64,000 bases of DNA from Cadophora sp. MPI-SDFR-AT-0126 (lineage: Eukaryota; Ascomycota; Leotiomycetes; Helotiales; Ploettnerulaceae): the NCBI GenBank assembly GCA_020747065.1, contig JAGMVK010000003.1, forward strand, positions 2,418,001 through 2,482,000. The letters are read 5' to 3'. Position numbers and translations under genes: made by a program. Shown here piece by piece: positions 1-10,981 of the stretch (the stretch's first letter is position 1; every line of letters begins with the position of its first letter). The notes under the pieces were generated by a model. That model was not told where the DNA came from. It was given only the letters and a program-made list of their open reading frames with translations, and did not search any database.

Positions 1-1106
1 CTAAGGACTTGGTTGGCCACTTCGTTTGGCCTCGCAGATGCATCCCAAAAACCCCATCCCCAAGGGGACCTCATGATCTCCCGCTATGAGTCTAGAGAAA
101 CAGAAGAAAGCAACGATCAAAAGCCTCAAAAAAAATTTCAGAGGCTACAGATCGTCTCATGGCGTCAGAGACAGACTTGCATTACATAAACGCCAGTCTT
201 TCGGGAGCGCTATTCTCGTAGATATTTTGCTCTTCTATCCTTTTCCGTCCAACGGCGCCTGACGCCGGCGTTTGGCACCAAAACTTTGGTAGTGCAGAGT
301 TGTAGTTGCTTTTGGGCTTCAATTTTCTGCCTAGATGTTTCCTAACAATATTACTCAAGCAACACCTCACCCCCCGCCCCCTCGTTGTCTTGAAGAAACA
401 TGGAGGGTGGAAAGTCTTTGTGGGTTTTCGTTATCTCCCTATCGATAGGACGATAGCAGCCCGCGTATCGATCCCGTCCGTCTGTGTGGAGGGAGGGTTT
501 TGCCTTTGGTGTGCCTTGACAGGCCCAGCACAACGACCTGGTGATGGCGGTTCGAGCCCTAAGCTGGCTATGCCTGGCCAGTCAGACTGCACAAATTTGA
601 ACACAGATGCACAACTGACAAAAATGCAGCGTTTCGCCCAGGACCAACTGCCAGAGCGTCACGAATAGGATGTGAATTAATCCATCACATGCTGCTGACC
701 ACGGACGCGCGCTCATATCGAAGAGTGATTTTATATCTACACTCTGGCCAGTGCGGCTTGTCAGAATCGCCTGTCACCATCACTGGGGAAATTGCATAAT
801 ATCAGCTGTGCATTGGCTAATAATGCAACTTGTGAAAGTAGCACAAGCGAAACGATATGCACAGCTAAAGATAGGACGAGCGCAAGTTTCTTTTCGGACG
901 GTCGTCCTGCTGCTTTTACTTTTACTATGCTTGTTTTTGCTTTGAGAGTGGGGGCCGGATCGACTGGGATTTGGCCTAGGTTTGGGCATGGCATAAATTA
1001 ACTGCTTTTGGGGACATGGACTTGCATATCCATCCGTATCCATAGCCTGACCTGGCTGGTCTATCTCCACGTTTACCTTTCACCACTGACAATTTTTGTT
1101 GGCATC

Positions 1107-1143
1107 TCACCACACCACACCGCACCACATACCGCACCACAAC
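1107..1143. repeat. CACCA/CACAC simple repeat
   Basis: An imperfect low-complexity run of CACCACA-type units is interrupted by CCGCACCACATA. It is probably an ordinary microsatellite; no gene context gives it a role. Confidence 0.6.
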
Positions 1144-2610
1144 CATCACCAACGACCATGTCACCTCCAGGATCCCGTGGTATCTTTTGATAAAAGCCGT
1201 TCGTTGGTGGACTCTTCCAGAAGCAGCCCTTGGTACATGTTGGGAACGCTTACTGGGGACGACATCGAAGTAGCCAGGCCGCCAGCGTGTGGGATGCTGG
1301 GATTCCGGCCCTTCCTACAACCCTGATCCTGCAGGGGCATCACTTGGTGGCGTGGACTAGGGGTCGAAGGCGACGACAAGTGAAAGACCTCCCCAGGCCG
1401 TCTTCTCGGCCACCATTTTGCCTTGGCGAATCCGGGATGATTGTTGCCGTTTCTGGTTCACGTACCAATGGGACGTTGACTTCTGCATTTTGTCCTGCAA
1501 GGTACGATGCAGGTACAGATTCGTCGAGTCGACCAGTGCAGCTCGAGTCTGCATATGCACCTTCGACATGTGAGAACGTCAGTCTGCGTTTCAAGGATAT
1601 CGGGTATCATAAGAATCAAGCAAGGCACAGAAGACAAAACCTAGAGTTCTCGGCCGCTGTCTGTTCGCAACTCCACACAACCTGCCATCTGATCTTCGAC
1701 TGAACTCAACTGATGGCTGACTCGCTTCGTCCCGTGTCCTATCGATTGGGAAAGTCCCTTGTTTAGGATCAGAGGTTGCTCGGACTTGACAACAGCCATC
1801 AATTCCAGCCCAGCCAACCACCACATCACTAACAAATCCATAGCGGCCTCCCCACCCGCGGCTCCGGAAGTTCTTCCAAAATCACAACGGGTCTGCGGGA
1901 CTTGCTAGCCAGACTCAAACATACGAAGTTTTCTTCCATGGCAAGGGCAAGCATGTGAAGTGGGCCGGCCCTATCTTACTGTCCGAGAGTCCATATCGAT
2001 ACCCTTCCACTTCGAGACCGTGGCGCTGCAAGAGGAAGGCCAGAAGAAGTGGAAGAAATGGTAGAAGACCCGACAGGCTGGAAACGCCTTCCAACTCTCA
2101 GACACGTAGCCCGTCCGCCGGTTCTCCGGTAATCATCTCGGAATCATCGTTTTGAAGTTCGAAGCTGCTTCAAAATTTGCTTATCATTCGTGGCCCGTTC
2201 AAACCTTTGCAAATTCTCAGAAGCGTTCTCTCTTCTTGATCCGCACGTGGAGCCTATTATCCATGACGGGTCTCACAGTAATTCAAATAATATGACACCA
2301 TCAGCGGCCCGCGACCGCTCCCGTGCCAGTCTGTGGCCAGTTGATAATCGATAAGTCCAGAGTAGTTTGGGACTAGGTTTTCAAGAAGACGACTATCGCC
2401 AGGAAGCCGGGGCAAGATTCCGTAGTTCGTCTGGTTCTTTCACAGCGCCGTCTGGAGTAGTCTTCGTTACGTTCTTTTGGGCAAATCGCCGAACGCCCAA
2501 GAACTGCCCCGGATTCTTTTCTAGCAAGCTAACAAGGTTTGGCTGTCATTAGCTAGCCGTCAAAATCTAGACCTGCATGAAGGAACAGATTTGCTGCTGC
2601 ATTCGGACGA

Positions 2611-3300
2611 TTGCATGTTCTGCTGTGCCTGTGTGGCACGTTTCCAACGGTTTTGATCGCGAGATCTGTTTCATTTTGCCGAAAACCATGTCTCCAGGTG
2701 TTTTGCTTGGGCCCAAATTCTTCAACGCTGCCACACCCCAAATTTCGAGTAATCAGGATCCCTTTGCCGACAATTGTCTCACCTGTTGGTGGAGCGCTGA
2801 TGGTGAATTACGATCTACCCAGTATTAGCTTCAAAGAAGCGGATCTTGGCGAAATGAGGTCTAGCAGGGCGGTATGTCTACCTCCAACCACTTGTCTTGT
2901 ACACATCGAGTTAGCTGAAGCACCGTCGGCATATCTTTCGTTCGATGGGTCGACTTCTGTCCTTGGAGCTCTGGTGGAGTTGCGAAGAAATGCTCCGGTT
3001 ACAACGCTCTTTGAGAACCCCTGTGGCAAATCTTATCGAGTCCTCAAATCTTCTTGCACGTTTGATACCGTCGGCGGACGTCCTGCTGAAAACAGTTTGC
3101 AGGTCCGAAGCCAGTGTATCCGGAACCCTGATGACGGGCCTTCTCGAATGTTTCAGCATCCACCAAAAGAAGAAGGCAAACAGTGCAGGTGGGGGACCCA
3201 CATGGCCACCGGCGTGTGCCCACGGCAGGGTCCGCGGGTGGTTGATAAGAGCAAGGTGGGGAATCTCATGTTTCGATTGTGTCGGCCGCGGGATTTTTAA
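2611..3300 (+). CDS. Unrecognised 229-codon open frame
   Basis: This uninterrupted frame from ATG to TAA is longer than most chance frames at this base composition. It matches no family I know. The predicted protein has many Cys, Pro and Arg residues, a hydrophobic start (LLCLCGTF followed by VLIARSVSF) that could pass for a weak signal or anchor, and no repeated motif. An antisense frame is open over part of the same stretch (2911-3201), which weakens the coding case. It lies downstream of the 3' end of the minus-strand PAQR gene. It could be a lineage-specific gene, one exon of a larger gene, or chance. Confidence 0.22.
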   Translation: MHVLLCLCGTFPTVLIARSVSFCRKPCLQVFCLGPNSSTLPHPKFRVIRIPLPTIVSPVGGALMVNYDLPSISFKEADLGEMRSSRAVCLPPTTCLVHIELAEAPSAYLSFDGSTSVLGALVELRRNAPVTTLFENPCGKSYRVLKSSCTFDTVGGRPAENSLQVRSQCIRNPDDGPSRMFQHPPKEEGKQCRWGTHMATGVCPRQGPRVVDKSKVGNLMFRLCRPRDF

Positions 3301-3588
3301 TGCACTTTCGCATGAATTTCATGTTCTATTTCTGAGTAACGTGATTGATGCATTAAAAGATTGTTCCCTGCTTTTTATTACTACATGTCCCGTTCCGCCG
3401 CAACGCATTGCGAATTGCGGATGCGGCTGAGCATGTCTCTCTCTGGTTGAGACCTCGCTACAGTATGAAAAGTCTTCAACTGGTATCACCCCTGCAGTTG
3501 CAAGTGTATTACGGTATACTTTGGCATATGTTTTTTTGTATATTGGCATCAAAGACGCATGTGAATGGCCTCGCGTTTTCGCGTCATG

Positions 3589-5117
3589 CTATCGCATTGA
3601 GCAAGGAATATAATCATGAGAATGGGCGAAGTCGAAAGCATGAAGTATACCCTTCGTGTATGTGAGGGCAGCGAACACCACCATGACGTGGAATACCTGA
3701 TGGCTCGCTCCGAAAATATCAAAGGATCGTCTGTACCATCTTTCAGGAATCTGTACTCCAGTCAGACAGCTTCTCAAGTATTTCTTCCTTGGTCAAACCT
3801 TGAGGGCGTATGCTGTAGCTCCGAGGATATTCAGAGCAAGTGTTATGAGAACCCAGGTTGTTCCGTTCTGTTGGTTATGCGTATGCCATCCATTTTCGTA
3901 TAATCCATGGCAAACCGGAACCATGGTAAATAGTCCAAGGCTGCCAAAAGTGGCTGCTCGAACTGGTCGAAGAAATGGTTCCTGGAAACGGGAGTGGAAA
4001 GTTGACATCGAGCAGACGGCCGCAAGAATAGAAAGCTTCGCTCTGTCAGTATCATTCGGAACAAGTGCCAAAGATACTCACCATAGTCCAGTATGCATAT
4101 CGCAAAGTACTATCACAACGAAAGCCGTAAAATACAAGCGGAATAGTTGCACTCCACCTGGAACAGAGGTGCATTAGCGAGCACAAGCCTTGAAGAATCT
4201 TGGGAGTAAGAAGGAAGTAAACAAATAGCAAGTGTTCCTCTGTGATAAGGAAAAGCAGACAAGGAGAGCATTCACTACTCTCTGTTCAATTCACTTACAT
4301 TAGAAGGATCACACCTTGGAAGTCCAGTTGCGCTCCGAACAGGTCTATGGACCGGCTATGGCACATCACCGTGTGATATCTGTTGGAATCAGTCCTTGAT
4401 TCAGGATTGAAAGACAGGATCTCACATCGCAGACAGGCCGAAGCATATTGCGACTCCCACGAAATAAGTCAAGCAGACGCCAACGTCAGCCCAAGTGGCT
4501 ACCGCATAACGTGGCGGAATCTCATTCTTGAAGAGATATACAGGAATTACAATGAAGATAGCACTTCCAATAATATGCGAATATATATTCACTAGAGAAG
4601 ATATCAGTCTTGAAGTGAATCGTAATTGAAGTTCAGTTTGAGGGACCAACCAGTCTCGTTGTGGATGTACGTCAGACTCGAGATACACGCCGAGAGGCTA
4701 CCAGTAGCCGAACTGAAAGCAAAGTCAACAAAGCCCCTCACCAGTCTACTCACTTTCAGGAAGACGCTTACCGATATCCCGTCTCAATCAAGTGATTGTC
4801 TTCCCTGAATAATCACCTCAGTTACCACACCATCATCAGTACAAGACTCAGAACTTACTGCTGCCAAACCTCTGTTCCCATCAAGCAAAAATATCCCGAA
4901 TCAGTCTCAAAGCCACACACCGACTTCATATCAGGTTTCAATCTCACTCACCCAACTGCCCCCACGATCTCAACGGGATTCGGTCCCCTTGCCGTTGTCC
5001 TCTTCGTTGCAGTAACGCCACTGATTTTCCTTGCCGTACGCCTACGGCATTCACAATTCCAGTGGCCGCCGCCGGCGCGGCAGTGTCGTCAGCGACATCA
5101 CTGCTTTTTCTCCTCAT
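3589..5117 (-). CDS. PAQR (adiponectin receptor/hemolysin III) family membrane protein, IZH-like
   Basis: A seven-transmembrane PAQR-family protein. Fungal members (IZH proteins) are tied to zinc and sterol/lipid homeostasis or ceramidase-like activity. Nine exons in phase give 331 residues: 5117-4952, 4871-4859, 4804-4772, 4712-4651, 4591-4426, 4379-4299, 4157-4082, 4035-3799 and 3750-3589. In order I see the pre-TM block EDNHLIETGYR, then IHNETVNIYSHIIG, FGLSAIYHTVMCHS, QLDFQGVILLMWSATIPLVF, FLRPVRAATF, ALKIPERW and GASHQVFHVMVVFAAL. The His of YHT, the Asp of LDF and the HxxxH of HQVFH are the family's metal-binding residues. The start at 5117 is chosen because it opens a charged N-terminus; an upstream ATG at 5180 is possible. 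The 13-base second exon is unusual but keeps the frame and the conserved segment before DN. Family identity is secure; the N-terminal exons are less so. Confidence 0.86.
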
Positions 5118-7502
5118 CAGCGCCGCACCCACTCCCGTCGAAAATGCACCTCTTAAACCCATCCCGCAAAAGCCCAGCAATCAGGAACGAAATCAAGTAA
5201 TTAACCAGCACCTTGGCTCCCAGGAACTAAACCTCCAAAATGCAAAAAAAAGATTATGAGAGCCGTCTTTCCGCATCAAGACATTTCAATCGAATCCAAT
5301 CAAGAGACGAGCGAGTACACCATCAAAAATCAAAAATCGGCAGTGCGAAGATAACTACCGTTCTGTGTTCGATTCTACAAGTCAGAAATTCCCAGAACAG
5401 TGTGTGTGCCTGGACCTCCACATGGAAAAGGCGGTGACAGAGCAGAGCAAACCTGTCCGAGTTACAGAAAATGCCCAAAGCGGTCGGCCAACGGCAGTGA
5501 AGCGGAAGAGAGCAACAGCACGATCGCCGCTATGACGAGGAACAACTCCCTCGCATCACAGCACACACACACAAAAGAAAGAAAAAATCCACAAATCGAA
5601 TTCATAACTATGACAATATGTATGCAGCTGTCAGGTTCCCCCATGCATATGCATGCATACAGCGTGCATATCATTTTATGCAAGCCCTCCCTCACTTATT
5701 CACATCTCCCCCTTCCTTACAGCCAGCGAGCGAGCACTCTTTTGGGACGCACATATGCAGTAAGCGCACCAACATCCACATCTAGCTTCCTGTACGACGC
5801 AGGAGAACAGCTATACATAACAGATCCCGTATGTTATCACCCACATGCCGTATTCCTCGCTTCTGTTTCTCTTGTCTATACAAGACATATGTTATCATCA
5901 TTCGTTCATCCAGGCGAGCTGGAAGCTCAAGCCCTCTACCTCGCGGTGTGTGTGCCTACATCGGGAAAAATATCAAGATTCCAATCAACACCATGCCCAC
6001 ACCTCCTCAATCGGGAAAGTCTTTACAGACCTACAGACAAATCGCCACAGCTGCAAGAATAGACACATATCTGTCTCTCCATCTGCATGTGTGCTTCTCC
6101 CTGCATGTTTCAGAATATCTCGATGCATTTGTGTGTCTACGTTCTTTGTTTTCCAGTTGTGCCTCCGATTAATTTTGCCTGAATTCCAGAACCTCACAAA
6201 CGATCTATCGACCTACCTGTTTAGCTGTTATCATACTGTCTGGTTCTCCGCTCTCGCCACCACCTTCCGTACCTATCAAAAGAAACCTCACACATTCTCC
6301 TTATACGTCAGCTTATGCTTCGTCTGATTCGTATCCCCATTTTCTGGTTCATGTTCCTGTTTTGGTCTCGGTTCGTTTCGGTTCTTGACTACTGCTCGGC
6401 TGGGTGATTATCAACACGACGCCTTCTTCTCTTTCTCTTACCTTGCCTCCATTTTCCATGTGATGTATTTCAGTTCATTGGACGGGCAAGATCGAGATCG
6501 AGGAAAAACAACTGAATCGACGAGTGCTGCTTCTTCTTTCTGGAACTGCTCCGTCCCTGTCACAGACCCACGCTCACGCACACAGATACGCACTCCGTGG
6601 CTTTAGCCTACGGTGTTGTGTTTCAAGTTCCAAGTGGCAAAATCAAACGATGCGTGACTGCTTCGGCGATGTTGGCATAGGTTGCGGAGAAAATACTTTA
6701 CATGTGAGGGAGGGTGTACGAGAGGTGCATGTGCAGTCTCCGAGGATTGTTCCTGATTCGACGTACTTACTTCTGGTTGGGTGTTGGCTCGTAAAGGGGG
6801 GTCGGTCGGTTAATCTAGTGCAGGCTAGGCCGATGTTCTCATCAGCAACAGATACGACCGAGGGAATTCGAGCAGCATTCTGGCTGTGCTGTGCAGAAGG
6901 GAACCATTGTCAGGTGCTTGTGGGAAATGTTTGAAGTCAATTTTTAGTTCATCCATTCTATACCGACAAACTGTGCGGTTTCTGGTATCCTTACCAACGG
7001 CAATGGGAAACCGTCGCTCCGTCTGAATGCAACCAGCTTACTTTACCTCACTTGAACAGTTTTGATTTGCCTTTCACTTCCACATTGTTGCTGCGTTTAT
7101 CATAGAGTTGCTCGACGTGCTTTTTTCAGCCCGGTTGAATCCAAGGACGTCTCCAACTCATGCCTCGAGACATCCTCTACCTAGGTTCTGTTCCGTACTC
7201 CGTTGGTTTGCACCTGAAGTGTATCATCGTATACACGCACTGGTATCCTCAATGACTGAGAGCGTGGCGCTTGATGTTCGAGAGGCGGATGATCGCATGG
7301 GAGTGCGAGATAGATACTTGGTGTTTGTGGCTTTGACTTCATCTCATGGGGTGCATTTGTTAGCCTACCATAGTTCCGAGTTAGTGTAGTCTTTCAATGG
7401 CATTCATAATAGCTCTCAATCCTTGGATTCGGCTCTTTTCGAACGAATAAACTCCAATGCATCTAAACGAGTCTGTCTAAGACGAGAGAGTCGGACGTGG
7501 GC
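5118..7502. other. Intergenic: long upstream region of the PAQR gene
   Basis: About 2.4 kb with no supported gene. The part nearest the PAQR start is rich in CA/CT on the plus strand and contains the perfect 12-base palindrome ATGCATATGCAT at 5643-5654, followed by another GCATGC. Plus-strand open frames here (for example 5400-6062) encode Ser/Thr/Pro/His-rich low-complexity sequence and look like by-products of pyrimidine-rich leader DNA. Confidence 0.5.
5643..5662. promoter_or_regulatory. ATGCAT-rich palindrome upstream of the PAQR gene
   Basis: The perfect inverted repeat ATGCATATGCAT is followed at once by GCATGCAT-type sequence, about 530 bases upstream of the PAQR start. Palindromes of this type can be binding sites for dimeric regulators, but nothing else here supports that role, and a microsatellite-like origin is also possible. 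Confidence 0.25.
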
Positions 7503-8785
7503 TTACCAGTGGAGAATCACGAGTGCCCAGGTCACTTTGGGATAAATGTTAGCCTGCCACTGCTCTCTGAACCGCCACCCGTTGTACATGTTCCCATGTC
7601 AAGTGGATTCACATACCATCAAGTGTGCAAAGCGTAAAGAAGAACCACGCCTCTTCCTTCCCAGCCCAGTACAACAGAAGCGAGAAATTGGTGGTTGTCG
7701 ATGCCAAAATACCCAGACAACCCCAGAATGTCTTTTGAATCACTCGCATGAGTGCATCTTTTGCATCTTTTGAGATGGATATTATTACATCGCCACCCGT
7801 TGTGGAGATCCTTCGATTCCGGTGGGTCAGCTTCTTCAACAATCCTTTGAGAGCTGGATACAAGAAAGTTCCTCTCAAACCCGTGACCATGTAAGGCTTG
7901 CAACGTCGAACGAAGACGGCTGTGAGGAAGATGCTGACAAACACATCCCATGCTAAGAGCGCAGATGCTACTGGTCTGGCAATGCCGATTTGACATATTC
8001 CGGTTGTGATATTGAATGTATCAATGTGGAACATGAACAGAGCCCATTCAATAGCTGAGAATCCGACGAGCCCAAAACCCAAGCCTGCGAGGTATACGTA
8101 ATCCTTCTTTTGAGGTCTAGCATTTGCCTGGACCCCGTGAGTTCTCTCAACTAGAAAGAGGTAGAGGCATAACTTCTACCCTAGGTAGAAGACGAGGCTT
8201 AGGATGATCGCAGCATGGCACGCTGAGTGGTTGTAAATTGTGTGGCCGAAGTAAAGCAGGCACTGTAGCAGTGTGGTTAGCTAGGCTCCCAAGTAATATG
8301 ACGAGCGTCGGTGGGTGTGGAAATATGGAATGGTTTGAATTCGCATTCAAGGCTCTGTCAACTAGACTCGACAACGCCGGAGGGAGTACGTGCAGCAGCG
8401 ACACAGAATGTGCTCCCAAGGAGGTAAGTGACAAGTACAAGGACATGTGTGATATTCAGCTTGAGCAATGAGTTCTTTTCTCGTATGGACGATATTCTGA
8501 TAGCTGTTGTTTGGTCAGCAACTGTTCGAATCAAAAGTCCATGGTTAGGAGCCATCCTATCTTGAAAGTCTTTCCTTGGTCAAGGGCTGAAGTATGAATG
8601 AATCATGCCTTACCCAGACAAGAATTGGAGATGATGATTCCAACCAGCGCCACTATCATGTATATGATGTTCCCAGGTCGGAACTCCTTGCTACCTGACT
8701 TGAACCAGCCATCGTGTGCCGCTGTGTCGTTGTTGCTCGCGGTGTTACTGAACGCCACCAACCACCATATTGGAGAAAGACTCAT
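7503..8785 (-). pseudogene. Multi-pass membrane protein gene with an in-frame TAG
   Basis: I do not recognise a named family, but the protein resembles fungal multi-TM proteins of unknown function. Four exons fit in phase: 8785-8614, 8521-about 8376, 8262-7617 and 7534-7503, giving 332 codons including the stop. Hydrophobic segments are visible at GNIIYMIVALVGIIIS, NITHVLVLVTYLLGSTF, CHAAIILSLVFYLG, LCLYLFLVERTHG, DYVYLAGLGFGLVGFSA, ALLAWDVFVSIFLTAVF and GCLGILASTTTNFSLLLYW. A TAG at 8176-8178 interrupts the frame between VFYLG and KLCLYLFL, inside one continuous helix-like region. The sequence after it keeps an open frame for about 185 codons. No intron removes the TAG: the nearest GT..AG pair is only 29 bases long and throws the frame into TGA. 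This is most likely a recent pseudogene or a sequencing error; readthrough is less likely. The donor of intron 2 is uncertain. Confidence 0.6.
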
Positions 8786-10974
8786 GGCCTGGATAATGGA
8801 AGTGGATTAGGAGAGATTTTAGTGTTTCGAACATGTGTTGTGAACTGATAGGTGAAGGTGACGATAAAGATAAAAGGTTCATTGAAGTGTTCATCCGAGG
8901 TGAGTGGTAGACAAGAAAATGAAGATTCAGATCAATTGATCGCGAAAGGCCACATGCTAGCCCGCGGAAAGTCCTCTGTTGTGTGGTCTGGACTGGTCCA
9001 TTGCTATTGAATTAATTCGATTATGTGTCGGTTTCTTATCGACGTTGACAAGGAAGGAACAACCATGAGAGACGCCGAGAGGGGGGGATCGCATTCTGCA
9101 TGCAATGTAAAATCACAACTCACAATGCATGATTTATGTCAGGTAGCGGCACACTACCCTAGTTAGACAAGATTTGCAGTCTCGAAAGTTAGATACTGAT
9201 GTGGTGTGGGAACAAGTCAGTCTCATATTTGAGGATGAGGTTTGGGAATGGACGAGATCTTGAACTCCAGGAAAGGCTTGTAAAAACTGACTGGCTGGCT
9301 ACACTAGACACTAGTGAACTTCACTTCTTTTGCTTCCAATCTTTGCCGGCTTCAGCTTGTCTATGTCAGATGAGTGGAGTACGACTCAATTACAGAGAGT
9401 CCAGCCGAGATTTTCCTCTCTCTCAACACAAAGGAGTAAGAGCAACCCAGAACTCGACAACTGACCAAGCTCCGATGCACATCGGCTCCATGGGTGCCTG
9501 CCGTTTATAACAATCATTCGCCCGTACTGGAATGTGCAAGACATGTCGGGAGGTATGAATTTCTCAGAGCATGTGCTCTGGGCCAACGGACGGAGTCCGG
9601 GTGAGTCTGGGGCTGTAACCCGAGCGGGGTACACTGGAAGGGGAGAAGTCATTAATTCAACCACAACTTCGGCATCTCAAGTCTTAAAGAGAGATTCTCG
9701 GCTCTTGTGTTACACTACTTCAAGAGCTCACAGCATCATCGAGGAACAAAAGAGGGCGCCAGTTTGGAGAAGCTCCGTCTTCCAGACTTGTTCACTTCGA
9801 TGGCCGAACTACCGGCATTCAACCTTCCAAAATCAAAAGCTTGTTCAAGCCTTGATGCATGTGCAAACCGATTTCATTCTGACTTTCAGGCGTCCATTCT
9901 TATGCGTGAAAATTGTAAGTCAGAAAATCTGACCATGAATTTTATCCCCAACAAATCCCGGTTTCAGATGAAAATGAAAAACATGGACCTGTTATTACTG
10001 CTGAAACTTTTAATATTCATCTCGGTAAGAACTATCTACTAGTACTTATTTAGATTTTTGAGCTAACACCAGACCGAAATAAGATCCGTTTTCAGGCAAA
10101 TTCCCTCCGCTTGATTTATTTACTTCCACTTCAAAATTCACCATTGTTCCGAAAAAAGGTAACGACGTAAGTGATTAGGATAGGACATCACCAAGTATAC
10201 CAGATGCCAGATTTTCTTACAGTATTTACTTGTTAAGTAACGCCACCTATTCTTAAAGTTTGGCGGCGGTAGCTAATGCTTGTACGTTTTACTTGGATAG
10301 ATTGCATTCCATCGACTGAGCCTGGTAAGCACCTTGTACTTTACAACTTGTCAACAAGATCAATGGAAGTATCTTTGTGTGATAGCTTGATTCCATCCCT
10401 TAATGGCACACACCTCTATTATCTATCACTTACGCAAACCAAAAAGTGTTCTTGTTGACGTCTGAATGTTAAAAGCATTGAAGCAGATCTCACTTAATCC
10501 CCGAACCAGTAAAGGAGGGACCTCGAAAACAGCTAGCTCAACTATCAATTATGCTCTCAAAGGAAGGCTGTAGGGAAGAGGCCGTAGCAATATGCCACTC
10601 TTATCATGTTATACCAAATACCATTTACTCTATTCGACTTTTAAAACTGCCGCCTCTCACACGCCACTACTTCCCCAGATCACAATAATCATGACGGCTC
10701 TCCACAACACCGATATTTAACATCTGATGTCATTGACCATTTAAATTAACCAGCTATAAAACGATCATACCCCAGACCCCCGCTATGCAAATACCAACCA
10801 CCCAATCGCTTTCTATAGTACACGCAAGATAGCCGCCTCAAAGACTCGCTTCGCAAAAATCATACAAAGACTGCGTCCACCTCGCAAGGCGCGCCAGTCA
10901 TCAATCACCGTGGTATCATATAAAGCCGTCCCGCCTAAAGACAAATGAAACGAATGCAGGAAATGCTAGAAATG
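8786..10974. other. Intergenic region
   Basis: About 2.2 kb without a recognisable gene. It includes the upstream region of the broken membrane-protein gene and the 3' flank of the coiled-coil gene. Short frames at 9386-9932 overlap on both strands and match nothing known. The part from about 9900 to 10800 is visibly more AT-rich than its surroundings. Confidence 0.5.
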
Positions 10975-10981
10975 CTAGAAG
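10964..10981. repeat. Tandem AAATGCTAG duplication at a gene end
   Basis: Two copies of AAATGCTAG lie directly side by side across the 3' end of the coiled-coil gene, whose stop codon on the minus strand is at 10975-10977. This is probably a small slippage duplication. Confidence 0.55.

Larger units (their letters stand above)
1..3588. other. Gene-poor left flank
   Basis: No recognisable gene was found. The stretch holds short overlapping open frames on both strands, including one plus-strand frame of 229 codons at 2611-3300 that is listed separately. A CACCA-type simple repeat lies near 1107-1143. The first gene with clear homology features is the PAQR gene, whose stop codon is at 3589. Confidence 0.6.

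Noticed and set aside
530..575. tRNA-like GGTTCGAGCCC sequence
   Set aside because: The T-loop resemblance is not accompanied by an acceptor stem, D-loop or anticodon arm at the right spacing.
5400..6062. Plus-strand 220-codon frame
   Set aside because: It is Ser/Thr/His/Pro-rich low-complexity sequence within a pyrimidine/CA-rich upstream region, with no motif or splice context.
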